From Micromonospora sp. WMMA1363 (GTDB taxonomy: Bacteria > Actinomycetota > Actinomycetes > Mycobacteriales > Micromonosporaceae): a stretch of DNA of 64,000 nucleotides. Below the pieces are notes generated by a model, which saw only the letters and a list, made by a program, of their open reading frames with translations, did no database searches and had not been told where the DNA came from. The DNA lies in contig NZ_JAUALB010000015.1 of assembly GCF_030345795.1 (NCBI RefSeq), forward strand, positions 111,425-175,424, in the 5' to 3' direction. Below are positions 56,574 through 64,000 of the stretch, in pieces (positions within the stretch are counted from its first letter, which is position 1; each line of letters begins with the position of its first letter). Position numbers and translations under genes: made by a program.

Positions 56574-56951
56574 AGGGAATTACTGAGGATGAGCAACGAT
56601 GCAAGGGTCAGGGCCGAAGATATCCTCCGACGCAACGTTGATGATCTGCGTCCGGCTTATCGAGCAGGTCCACTATTTGACGGTACATTGATCTACTGGG
56701 ATGATGGTGTCAAGACTCTTACCCCATCTCATTTTGGAACGACGCCGCAGGCCGTTGTTCCTGACAACGCGCAAGGCCAGGGGGAACTTTACCCCGAGAC
56801 TTATGTCCATCAACAGAGTGGGCACGCTTGTCTTATCGGCAGGCGGAATAAGCGTTCTCCGCTGCAACTCGGGCGAAATTTAAAGCTTCACCAGAGTAGC
56901 GGATGGATGCTAAGTCAACTCCGACGCTCTAGGCGGGGATTGCCGAGGTGA
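56574..56951 (+). pseudogene. Second tyrosine-recombinase-like fragment, frameshifted
   Basis: Homologous to the C-terminal half of the protein at 27780-28622: RVRAEDILRRNVDDLRPAYR, AGPLFDGTLIYWDDGV, then in another frame SRLLPHLILERRRRPLFLTT, RKARGNFTP, and again in the first GWMLSQLRRSRRGLPR. It ends at the same point before the HxLRH box as the first copy. The 5' half is missing next to the intron remnant. Confidence 0.75.
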
Positions 56952-57032
56952 TCAAGCTATATGTGGTATGTTTTCAGTAGGTCTGCGTCGAGCGCGGCGC
57001 TTACGGATAAACAGGTATCGGATGGGGTAAGA

Positions 57033-57079
57033 CCTTGGCTGGGTACTGATACGGAGCTACCGAGCAGTACCCAGCCAGG
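57033..57079. promoter_or_regulatory. Hairpin upstream of the second RHH gene
   Basis: GGCTGGGTACTG pairs with CAGTACCCAGCC around a 16-nt loop, about 75 bp before the RHH ATG. No T-tract; attenuator or operator possible. Confidence 0.4.
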
Positions 57080-57150
57080 TTCACGCACGGACGGGTCTAT
57101 CCCGGCTCAGGCTAATCGCTCCATCAGTGAACGACAGGGGTACACTTGAA

Positions 57151-57545
57151 ATGCAATATAATGCGGTTGATTCTACCGGTGAAACCATCTGCCAATCTTG
57201 TCCGAATCGGGAGTGGCGAACCATTCGCCGCATTCGGATGCAATGGTTGTTCGGTCCCTGCGGATACCCGTTATAGTTGACGATGCTACGGCCTTGGCGG
57301 CCAAAGAAGTCCGTATGACCAAGACCGCCTGGATCCGCCAAGCCATCGAAGCAGCCTTGGCTTCTCGGGTTGAAGACGATCAGATGATCTCTCGTGCTGA
57401 AGCGTTGCGTGCCATACAGCTTCTGCCGTTCGTATGTCAGAACGGAGACACGCAGAAACAGGAGGATCTTTTGGTCGAGAAGAAGATGTCCACCAACGGC
57501 CAGCTACCGTTGTTTTCAGTGCAGCGACCTGAATGCTCGCCGTGA
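57151..57545 (+). pseudogene. Second ribbon-helix-helix protein, N-terminal frameshift
   Basis: ATG 57151 with AGGGG upstream encodes MQYNAVDSTGETICQSCPN, aligning with the start of the protein at 27176-27583; the frame shifts near 57205 and then reads AMVVRSLRIPVIVDDATALA, AKEVRMTKTAWIRQAIEAAL, ISRAEALRAIQLLPFVCQNG. The RHH core is intact, and a GTG/TTG restart could still produce it. Confidence 0.7.
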
Positions 57546-57670
57546 GCGATCGAGCAACGAGCGTAGCCAGGACGATGACCGGAAGGCCCAAAACATGCCA
57601 TGTGGTGGGACAGATCCGCACCGCCGGTGGACAGTTAACCGATGACAGTGGCTCGCTGCTTGACAGTTAG
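57542..57670 (+). CDS. Short ORF coupled to the second RHH gene (42 aa)
   Basis: GTG 57542 overlaps the RHH stop (GTGA). The product SDRATSVARTMTGRPKTCHV, VGQIRTAGGQLTDDSGSLLD has no recognised family and no clear similarity to the coupled ORF of module A. Confidence 0.3.
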   Translation: MSDRATSVARTMTGRPKTCHVVGQIRTAGGQLTDDSGSLLDS

Positions 57671-57684
57671 GCGCATCGGCTGTC

Positions 57685-58022
57685 TAGTCCGCGAACGTCA
57701 TCACGTCGGCGCTGTTCAGCGCGTCGCTGATGCCGTGAACGCAGGCGGCGTTCAGGTCATGAGTGGTGCCGGGCAGCGCAGCCGATGCCAGGCCAGCCGC
57801 CCGCGGCGTCGGCGATGACCTGCACGTTGACGCGGTGGCGCTTGTGCTTGCGCCGGAGTAGTAGGGCCGCTGGTCGGCGACCCGGTTGACCGGGATCAGC
57901 GTGCCGTCGAGGGTCGCGTATGCCAGCTTGCGGATACGGTCCATCGCAGTAGCCACATCATCGGCGGCTGCGGCGAGGAGGTCGACAGCTTCGCGGACGT
58001 ACCGCCAGGCGGTGGTGACGCC
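57685..58022 (-). pseudogene. IS5-type transposase, internal fragment
   Basis: GVTTAWRYVREAVDLLAAAA, RKLAYATLDGTLIPVNRVAD, then a frameshift near 57855, and ALPGTTHDLNAA, VMTFAD. Diverged relative of the protein at 20962-21744; both ends missing. Confidence 0.75.
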
Positions 58023-58045
58023 GTGTGACCCTTTCTGAGTAAGCA

Positions 58046-58263
58046 TCACGCGCTACGGTGACGCAGGAACTCGTCCAGGGCCAGCTCCGTGACGGCCTGA
58101 ACCGATGTCTCGTTTTGCTGTACAAAGGCCCGCACCCTGTCGATGAGGCTTTCCGGAACGGGTGCTGCTGCACCCGAGGTTGTGACCGCCGACGTGGCGG
58201 CATCAAGGGTCTATCCGACGCTTCCGGTGATGCCGGTGATGCCGCCATTGGGACCATGGGCAT
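58046..58263 (-). pseudogene. Small RHH/antitoxin-like protein, frameshifted
   Basis: ATG 58263 (MPMVPMAASPASPEASDR) has an AAAGG site; in a shifted frame the sequence continues AATSAVTTSGAAAPVPESLI, DRVRAFVQQNETSVQAVTEL, ALDEFLRHRSA to a stop at 58046. The latter half has the helix-turn-helix pattern and ELALDEFL ending typical of short RHH antitoxin-like proteins. No toxin gene is adjacent. Confidence 0.45.
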
Positions 58264-58349
58264 AATCTGCCTTTCAGCTCTACGCCGACCAACGACTGTA
58301 ACTACGCTCTATGCCACCAGCAGCTTACTGGACAGGGCATCGTCTCCTG

Positions 58350-58580
58350 CTACCGCTCACGTGGCACCAGCCAGGACCCCCCGATCTCCATGAGGTATTG
58401 AGCGCGACCTTTTATCAAAGCCGCAACCTGCATGAGTTTCTGGAACTCCGCCATGAGTCCGCGATGCTTCCGCACATGTTTCGGGCGCCGATCCAATATC
58501 AAGGAATCAGCGATAGATCTGCTTTCAAACAGACGATCCGCCTTGATCCCTTGCATACGAGCTCGGGCGCTAAGCCGCAC
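58350..58580 (-). CDS. Hypothetical protein (76 aa)
   Basis: MRLSARARMQGIKADRLFES, RSIADSLILDRRPKHVRKHR, GLMAEFQKLMQVAALIKGRA, QYLMEIGGSW. Charged helical protein in non-IS DNA with realistic composition; family unknown, possibly a fragment. Confidence 0.4.
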   Translation of the reverse strand: MRLSARARMQGIKADRLFESRSIADSLILDRRPKHVRKHRGLMAEFQKLMQVAALIKGRAQYLMEIGGSWLVPRER

Positions 58581-58599
58581 ATACCCGAGGGATATACCC

Positions 58600-59258
58600 T
58601 TCTACTTGCTTTAAAGCCGCAGCGGCCCGCCACCGTTCCATTAGCATCCTACGTCGAAAATCACCAGCCTAATTACTCTAGTTCGGCACGCTGCTGGTGA
58701 CCGACGTCGGTCCCGCACGGGAGAGTTCCAGGGCTGTTCCGCCGCCCAAGCGGAGAGAAGGTACTGGGCGGCGGGCCAACCCTATCGGTTGCGTGTAGCG
58801 CAGATGCCCGAGCAGACGCAAGAAACTCAGAATCTCGGTGAAGTTGAGTGAGTGGCTGACAGGCAGCCCTAGGTCGCATCATCGCATCGTAAGGCGATTC
58901 GTGGTCGGGAGGTAACGGAAAGCCAGCGATCAGAATCAGGGCAACGAAACTCTAGGGGAGTTTCGCGTCGTGACGTGATGGCCCTGAAGGATTGTTTCTG
59001 GAGACCTGTGCGACCTTCCGGGCTGGCAACCGTCGGTAGTTAGAGGCCTGGGCCTAAGTCGCACCCAGCGCATCCCGCCCCATCGCCTTTGGCGACGAGA
59101 GCTGAGTCTGGGTTGCATAAGGCATAGTAACTCCGCTGTTTTGTGGAGAAGCTAAACCGGATGAGACTTGCCCCTGTAGACTAACTATCCTTTGTCTAGT
59201 CCGTGCTCCCAACTCACTCACACGAGGGCCAACCAGAAAACTTAGAGATGCGGTGGGA
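58600..59258. other. Long non-coding stretch
   Basis: No gene supported. Contains several dyads, e.g. CGAAACTC/GAGTTTCG at about 58949-58969 and GCCGCCCAAG/GGGCGGCGGG around 58740-58775. Possibly an origin, ncRNA or decayed region. Confidence 0.3.
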
Positions 59259-59456
59259 TCACTCCCGGTAGGGGTCCCGTGGGGTCACGTGGAGACGGGT
59301 TCGCGGGATCTTCGTGGGGCCGCTCTGCCGATGAGCTGCTCGGTCGGAGTTCCGATCCCGCCAGCCAGTCGCCACGCCGCCGGACGCCATCAGAGCCGCA
59401 TAGGAACGCTCTAGCTCCTCTCTTATGAGATGAGCCAGGAAATGAGATCGCTCCAA
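59259..59456 (-). CDS. Small hypothetical protein (65 aa)
   Basis: ATG 59456: MERSHFLAHLIREELERSYA, ALMASGGVATGWRDRNSDRA, ending in a basic tail. The N-terminal amphipathic helix looks protein-like; no family is recognised. It is adjacent to the tandem array. Confidence 0.3.
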   Translation of the reverse strand: MERSHFLAHLIREELERSYAALMASGGVATGWRDRNSDRAAHRQSGPTKIPRTRLHVTPRDPYRE

Positions 59457-59525
59457 ATTCCGACGGAGGTGTTCGGATCGATAGGCTTGCTCAGGACCTT
59501 CACGCAGTGGATATGTTTGTGCTGG

Positions 59526-60080
59526 TGCGGGTTCCCTACGGAGATGCTCCTGATCAGGGGTGGGGGCGGATGGTCCGGTACCGTAGGTGTAATCGGTTCG
59601 GTCGCTTGGTGCGGGTTCCCTACGGAGATGCTCCTGATCAGGGGTGGGGGCGGATGGTCCGGTACCGTAGGTGTAATCGGTTCGGTCGCTTGGTGCGGGT
59701 TCCTACGGAGATGCTCTGATCAGGGGTGGGGGCGGATGGTGATCAGGGGTGGGGGCGGATGGTCCGGTACCGTAGGTGTAATCGGTTCGGTCGCTTGGGC
59801 GGGTTCCCTACGGAGATGCTCTGATCAGGGGTGGGGGCGGATGGTCCGGTACCGTAGGTGTAATCGGTTCGGTCGCTTGGTGCGGGTTCCCTACGGAGAT
59901 GCTCCTGATCAGGGGTGGGGGCGGATGGTCCGGTACCGTAGGTGTAATCGGTTCGGTCGCTTGGTGCGGGTTCCCTACGGAGATGCTGCTGATCAGGGGT
60001 GGGGGCGGATGGTCCGGTACCGTAGGTGTAATCCGTTCGGTCGCTTGGTGCGGGTTCCCTACGGAGATGCTGCTCCTGAG
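59526..60080. repeat. Tandem array of 84-bp units (six plus a partial)
   Basis: Unit starts at 59526, 59610, 59694, ~59799, 59881, 59965 and a partial at 60049. Each unit contains GTTCCCTACGGAGATGCTCC, the palindrome CCTGATCAGG, a G-rich GGGGTGGGGGCGGATGG, CGGTACCG, and GTGTAATCGGTTCGGTCGC. The third unit carries a 23-bp internal duplication and single-base losses. Because 84 is a multiple of three, several frames stay open through the array; none has a convincing start site, so I do not call a gene. Confidence 0.95.
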
Positions 60081-60165
60081 ACGCGGAGCTAACCATATCT
60101 CTTTCCTCTCTCTACTCTAGCCCATTGTGCAATTAGCGGCGAGGCGCATGGCTTTCAATTCCATC

Positions 60166-60465
60166 CTACAGCTGCCAAACGCGCACATGTAAAAAACCCA
60201 CATATCCCAAACACGCAATAATAACTACGGTCAGTATCACCAATGCCAGTATCTGGATAGCGCCAAGTCTGGGCCATCGATACCAATTGGACTCTAGTCT
60301 GCACCTCGAGGGGCAGGTTCTGTCTGCTTCGTACCTCGAGGGATAGGCTCTGTCTGCTTCGTACCTCGGCGGATTCTCCCTGTCCGACTCGTACCTCGGC
60401 GGATTCTCCCTGTCCGACTCATATCGGGAGGCAAGAGGCCTCTCCGGTTCCGGATCGTATGCCAT
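60166..60465 (-). CDS. Small membrane protein with RYE(S/A)DR peptide repeats (99 aa)
   Basis: ATG 60465 has AGAGGG upstream. After MAYDPEPERPLAS come four 10-residue repeats (RYESDRENPP twice, RYEADRAYPS, RYEADRTCPS), then one C-terminal transmembrane helix (AIQILALVILTVVIIACLGY) and a short tail, giving a likely N-in/C-out or tail-anchored topology with a charged repeat domain. The first two repeats are identical at DNA level over 30 bp. Function unknown. Confidence 0.7.
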   Translation of the reverse strand: MAYDPEPERPLASRYESDRENPPRYESDRENPPRYEADRAYPSRYEADRTCPSRCRLESNWYRWPRLGAIQILALVILTVVIIACLGYVGFLHVRVWQL

Positions 60466-60541
60466 AATATTCCCTCTAGTGCCCCAAGATTACCTGGATT
60501 CCGTCTGGATACGCTCCTCGGCCAGCTTTCCATCCATATTG

Positions 60542-60820
60542 CTACTCGATCGAGCCTGCAGGTGGGCCGCCAGTGTGATCTGTGAGGATTGCGCGTCGCG
60601 CAGGTTCCTCGGGACCTACGAGCCTCTGATTCACAACTTTGGGACTGACCGAGATCGGCGAATTGCGGGCATTGCTCTCTTCACTTGCCTTCCAGAGGTG
60701 CTCCGCGCCCACTTTGGCAACCTTGGCCTGGGTTGCAACCCGAAATGAGATCGGTAAGCTTCTTCGCGATATCGAACGCGCCTTTATAGAGCGTCGGCCT
60801 CCTCCATCCAAATACTCCAC
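60542..60820 (-). CDS. Hypothetical ORF (92 aa)
   Basis: Open frame upstream of and in the same direction as the membrane-protein gene: RSISRRSLPISFRVATQAKV, AKVGAEHLWKASEESNARNS. Composition is only weakly protein-like and no ribosome site is obvious. Confidence 0.25.
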   Translation of the reverse strand: MEYLDGGGRRSIKARSISRRSLPISFRVATQAKVAKVGAEHLWKASEESNARNSPISVSPKVVNQRLVGPEEPARRAILTDHTGGPPAGSIE

Positions 60821-60944
60821 ATTCTGCCACCACTAAACCTCTATCGGCTCCCTGATTGGAGCAAAGCTTTAGCTACGCATGGCGAAGCCTTCGGAACGTC
60901 AAACAGAGATGCCCGCTGACCCCAGCGAAGCAGTGTGCCCGCTT

Positions 60945-60984
60945 GCCTTCTGTCGTACTGGTGCGACAGAAGGCGGCCTTCTTT
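60945..60984 (+). terminator. Perfect 11-bp hairpin, terminator-like
   Basis: GCCTTCTGTCG (60945-60955), 8-nt loop, CGACAGAAGGC (60964-60974), followed by GGCCTTCTTT. The T-tract is short; no clear gene precedes it. Confidence 0.4.
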
Positions 60985-61107
60985 GCCCCGAAAAGAAGGC
61001 TATCAGAAGAACGTGCAGCGCTTGAGCCGATTCGCAACTTACTCAGGCCATATGGCCGTAGCAAGTACTACAACTGTATTCCTTCTGCGGACGGTTAACC
61101 TCGCGCC

Positions 61108-61625
61108 TTGATGAACTCGTTGTGGTGGCGGGTCGAGCACGTGAAAGTGCCCGTCCGCGGTGTCGACCACCTTCTGACGATCGTCCGCAACCGGCTCAAG
61201 CGCATCCAGTACCGCCCCGACCTGCTCGACGGCTTTCTGATCCACGCCGGCCTTACCCTCGAACCCCGACTCAACCTGACCATCAGGATCTTTCCCCGTC
61301 CGTCACCGGCGCACCCGATGACGGACGGGAGCGGAAGCAGGGGCGCCGCCTTCCCGAGGCTGACCGGCCCCCCATCGGTCCCAGAGAGGTGCGCATTCGA
61401 ACCCGACTTGGCTCATTTAGAGCTCCTAACTCTTTGAGCGTTGGAGTCGGTGCCAGAAGATGATGGCGTCGGGAAATCTTGTCGACCAGGGGCATGGGCT
61501 GGGTGGCGTCGTGGCGGTTGCCGCCGGTTAGGCCTGCTATTCGTCCGATCCTCTGGATCGTTCGCGGTAGATAGCACATCGGACGTTGTGGGCCAATCGG
61601 TTGTGAGGAACTTCGTCTTCCCCAT
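61108..61625. other. Region with two weak ORFs
   Basis: Plus strand 61108-61437 reads MMNSLWWRVEHVKVPVRGVD, HLLTIVRNRLKRIQYRPDLL. Minus strand 61413-61625 reads MGKTKFLTTDWPTTSDVLST. Neither is recognised; the minus frame begins within 20 bp of hairpin H3, mimicking the gene order at H1 and H2. 60985-61107 has nothing recognisable. Confidence 0.25.
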
Positions 61626-61644
61626 CGTCTCTGAGTCGAGAGTC

Positions 61645-61722
61645 ATCATAGGCCCCGGCAGATGGATACCGCGAGTGGGAGACCTCAGTTAACGCCGCGA
61701 ACCTATCCACCGGGGCCGTGAT
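61645..61722. ncRNA. Structured hairpin element H3 (78 nt)
   Basis: ATCATAGGCCCCGG pairs with CCGGGGCCGTGAT with the same bulged-G position as H2; an inner GGATA/TATCC stem and loop GGGAGACCTCAG follow. The outer sequence matches H1/H2 except for two positions, one retained as a wobble pair. 61723-61939 holds no recognised gene. Confidence 0.45.
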
Positions 61723-61939
61723 GTGCAGTCCAGAAGACCTGCCATGGTGCACCTTCTTCGCCGGCCTCTGAACGCCAGGACTGGAGACTTACTGCCGATC
61801 TAGGCCGACGAAGACTGGTTCCACACTACTCAATCGACTCGACCTACCCCAAATAGCCAACAGGAAACTCGGCGAATAATAAAAACTGTGTGCTAATACG
61901 ATCGTACCTGGAGGGCATTGATTCACGTACTTTTGATAC

Positions 61940-62100
61940 GGGAGCGCCAAGCTAGCAGCCTGATCTTGGTTGTTGAGGTGGTCAGTGGTTGGCCGGGGTG
62001 AGCCGGCCCTCGAAGGCGATCTGGGAGGCTTTCCAGCGCATGGTCCAGCACCGGTGGGTCGAGGCTCATCAGCGCTATGTAGACGCACGCGCTCGTTCCG
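61940..62100 (-). pseudogene. IS256 3'-end fragment, degenerate
   Basis: The end GGGAGCGCCAAGCTAGCA is followed by CTGATCTTGGTTGTTGAGG and the complement of the IS256 transposase C-terminus, with several internal deletions and substitutions relative to the intact copies. Confidence 0.75.
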
Positions 62101-62130
62101 GGCCGCTGCCGGTCAAGGAACGGATGATCC

Positions 62131-63521
62131 CAAGGGCTGTTGCGTAGTCGATCAAAGGGCGGTTGAACTGGGGTTTCGCAGGGGGTTCGGCGAGGTCCGG
62201 GGTCCATGTGGGACGGGTACGGCCCGTTGGTGATCATGGTGTTTGCGAAGACAACCGTGATCGAGAACAGGACCGTACCCGCTGATGTCATCATCACTGA
62301 CCGAGATCGTGCTGCCGCACCGACCCCCCAGCCTGCCGTCACCGGTTGTGGTCACCGGTAGCGACCGTGACAGTGACCGCCGCAGCTTGTTCGTGGCGTT
62401 GGCGGTCATCAACGACCCGCGCGATCCGCGGGCCGGCGGTATCCGCTGGTCAGGTCCTGGCGGCGGCGGTGTGCGCGGTACTCGCCGGGGCGTGCACGTT
62501 CGCCGCGGTCGCGGATGGATGCGCTTCCAGGACGAGTCGGTGGCCGGCTCGGGTTCGACCGGGTTCGGGTCGACCGGGTACCGGCCGCGACGACGGTGTG
62601 GCGGTGCTGATCCGGCTCGACGCCGAGGTGTTGTCGCAGGTCCTCGCGTGTTGGTTGCGGGAGCGACGGCGGTCGTGATCGGCGGGCGCCGGGGGCGACT
62701 CGTCATCGCCATCGACGGGAAGGTCGCCGGGGTGCCCGCCTCGCCGACGGGCGGCAGGTGCATCTGCTCTCGGCCTACGACACCAGCACCGGGATCGTGC
62801 TCGCCCAGGTTCAGATCACGGCGAAGTCGAACGAAACCGGCGTTCACCCCACTACTACGCCTGGTTGCGGCCGTGCTGGGATCCATGAAGGACGTCCTGG
62901 TCGTCGCCGACGCGCTGCACGCCCAGAGGGCACGCCGATCTGCTCGCCTCCGCCGACGTCATCTGATGGTCCCGATCAAGGCCAACCAACCCAAGCTGTT
63001 CGCCCAGCTCAAGGCCCTGCCTGGGCGCAGGTCCGGTCGGGCACAGACCCGCGAGGACCGGTCACGGCCGCAAAGAGCCCGCACCGTCAAGGCACTCACC
63101 GTCAAGACCCCCGGCGGGCGGGCTTTCCAACGCCGAACAGGCCGTCCGGATCACCCGGACCCGCACGATCAAGGGCAAGACCACTCGCGAAACGGAGTAC
63201 CTGACTATCCGCTGCCCGCCGACCAGGCCCAACCCGCCGACCTCGGCACCTGGGCGCGCTCTGAATGGCATATCGAGAACCGCCTACATCACGTCCGAGA
63301 CGTCACGCACGTGAGAGACGCCCACCAGGCCAGGACCACAACGGTCCTGCCGTGTTCGCCACCCTCCGTAACACCGCAATCGGATACCCACCACACCGAC
63401 GGCGCCACAAACATCGCCGAAGCAACTCGCCGGGCCAGTCACCGCCCACACGAGCTCATCGACGCCGTGACTACCGGAAAACCGACGGGACCAGCAGCAA
63501 CACGACAATGCAATAGCCCTG
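62131..63521 (+). pseudogene. ISAs1 element C, many indels
   Basis: Colinear with ISAs1-A/B from CAAGGGCTGTTGCGTAGTCG to GACAATGCAATAGCCCTG. The transposase start (62287) MSSSLTEIVLPH is recognisable, but the frame changes repeatedly through small, mainly one-base, gains and losses; substitutions are comparatively few. Length 1391 versus 1403 bp. Confidence 0.85.
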
Positions 63522-63911
63522 CGCTCGGCCCACCCCGCAGATGGCTATCGGCGTCGGTCACCTCGTCGAGCCGTTCCTACCGACTGGCACGAAGATCAGA
63601 CTGTCCTGCAACAACTGACACAGCAACCGCATGCCATCGGTATGCAGCGCCTCCTCCAGTTCGGCGTGAGTCATCCCCGCCGCATGCTCACCGGACAGGA
63701 AGTCCACCATCGCGCCGAAACGCGGACGGATGGGCGGAGCGGCGAAGCATCGTCCGCCGTCTCGGATGCGTACTCTTGCACGGGCTCCCTCTTGCTGATG
63801 TTCGTGTCTCGCAACCGACAGAACATAGCGGGAGGATCCCTTTCACCATCACAAACAGTAACACATCCCCAGGCCACACAGCGTGTCGCCGCACCTCACC
63901 AGAGCCGCACC
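63522..63911 (-). pseudogene. ISKra4 end fragment with indels
   Basis: Matches the right-hand ~390 bp of the intact ISKra4 copies (N-terminal transposase region, leader and inverted repeat GAGCCGCACC), again with scattered small indels. Confidence 0.8.
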
Positions 63912-64000
63912 GGGAGGAAAAGGACACGGTAGACGGCCCCGCCGACACCACGTCAGAGGGATCCACACCAGTCGAGCGGGCGAGCGAGGCCGACGTTGGG
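63911..64000 (+). CDS. Open frame at the right edge, partial
   Basis: REEKDTVDGPADTTSEGSTP, VERASEADVG: an acidic low-complexity frame open to the window edge, interrupted upstream by the ISKra4 end. Likely the interior of a resident gene; too short to identify. Confidence 0.25.

Noticed and set aside
58670..59160. Retron or second group II intron leader
   Set aside because: Some paired segments and GGTAACGGAAAG-like motifs, but no reverse transcriptase follows and no domain V hairpin was found.
59526..60080. CRISPR array
   Set aside because: Units are contiguous 84-mers without variable spacers and there are no cas genes.
59430..60092. A 220-residue repeat protein across the tandem array
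   Set aside because: Open frames exist in several registers and on both strands only because the 84-bp unit lacks stops; no ribosome site and the register is broken by the single-base losses between units.

Overview
High-GC actinomycete DNA (GC-rich codon usage, GTG starts, many IS families typical of Micromonosporaceae/Frankiaceae-like genomes; the genus cannot be fixed from this window). Nearly the whole window is an insertion-sequence graveyard: about twenty transposable elements, many nested inside each other, with only a few non-transposon genes between them. It is most simply read as part of a plasmid or a plasmid-derived/accessory chromosomal island.

Layout. 1-1.9 kb: 5' part of a leftward cysteine-rich gene that runs off the left edge, then a non-coding stretch with a strong hairpin terminator and palindromes. 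1.9-8.4 kb: an IS5 element, ISL3, a left-truncated ISKra4, an IS3 remnant and an IS5 remnant. 8.4-19.0 kb: one IS1380 transposase gene split by a complete 5.26-kb Tn3-family transposon (5-bp duplication GTGCA), an IS256 (8-bp duplication) and an IS701+IS3 block. 19.0-26.5 kb: ISKra4 copy 2, then an ISAs1 element carrying an IS5 and an IS1634, the latter carrying an IS1182. 26.5-29.0 kb: a non-IS island with a structured hairpin, a truncated ORF, a ribbon-helix-helix protein and a tyrosine-recombinase-like protein. 29.0-34.0 kb: ISAs1 with an IS5 inside, then IS701, IS256 copy 2 and ISAs1 remnants. 34.2-41.5 kb: the main cargo, a Kup-type potassium transporter and a GH15 glycosidase, separated by an IS5 that itself contains an IS4. 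41.5-55.2 kb: two IS1380 copies, ISAs1, ISKra4 copy 3 inside an IS66, IS256 copy 3, an IS1634-like remnant and an intact ISAs1. 55.2-61.9 kb: a broken group II intron, a second degenerate recombinase + ribbon-helix-helix module, small hypothetical genes, a tandem array of 84-bp units and a small membrane protein with a peptide repeat. 61.9-64 kb: degenerate IS256, ISAs1 and ISKra4 remnants, rich in indels.

Target-site duplications and terminal repeats could be read directly for most elements, so insertion order can be reconstructed (e.g. IS4 into IS5; IS1182 into IS1634 into ISAs1; ISKra4 into IS66; IS1380 into ISAs1). Three near-identical IS256 copies and three near-identical ISKra4 copies lie in direct orientation and offer large homologous-recombination targets. 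Several IS256/IS1380 copies lack matching flanks, which suggests such recombination has already happened.

The observations I would check first are: (i) a duplicated gene pair, a tyrosine-recombinase-like protein lacking its C-terminal catalytic boxes followed by a ribbon-helix-helix protein; (ii) three dispersed ~80-nt hairpins with the same outer stem and loop pattern but different, still paired interiors; (iii) a leader hairpin in four ISAs1 isoforms that contains or abuts the transposase start codon; (iv) the 84-bp G-rich tandem array. Most frameshifts identified here are one-base length changes, mainly losses, in G/C runs, so consensus sequencing error must be excluded before calling those genes dead.
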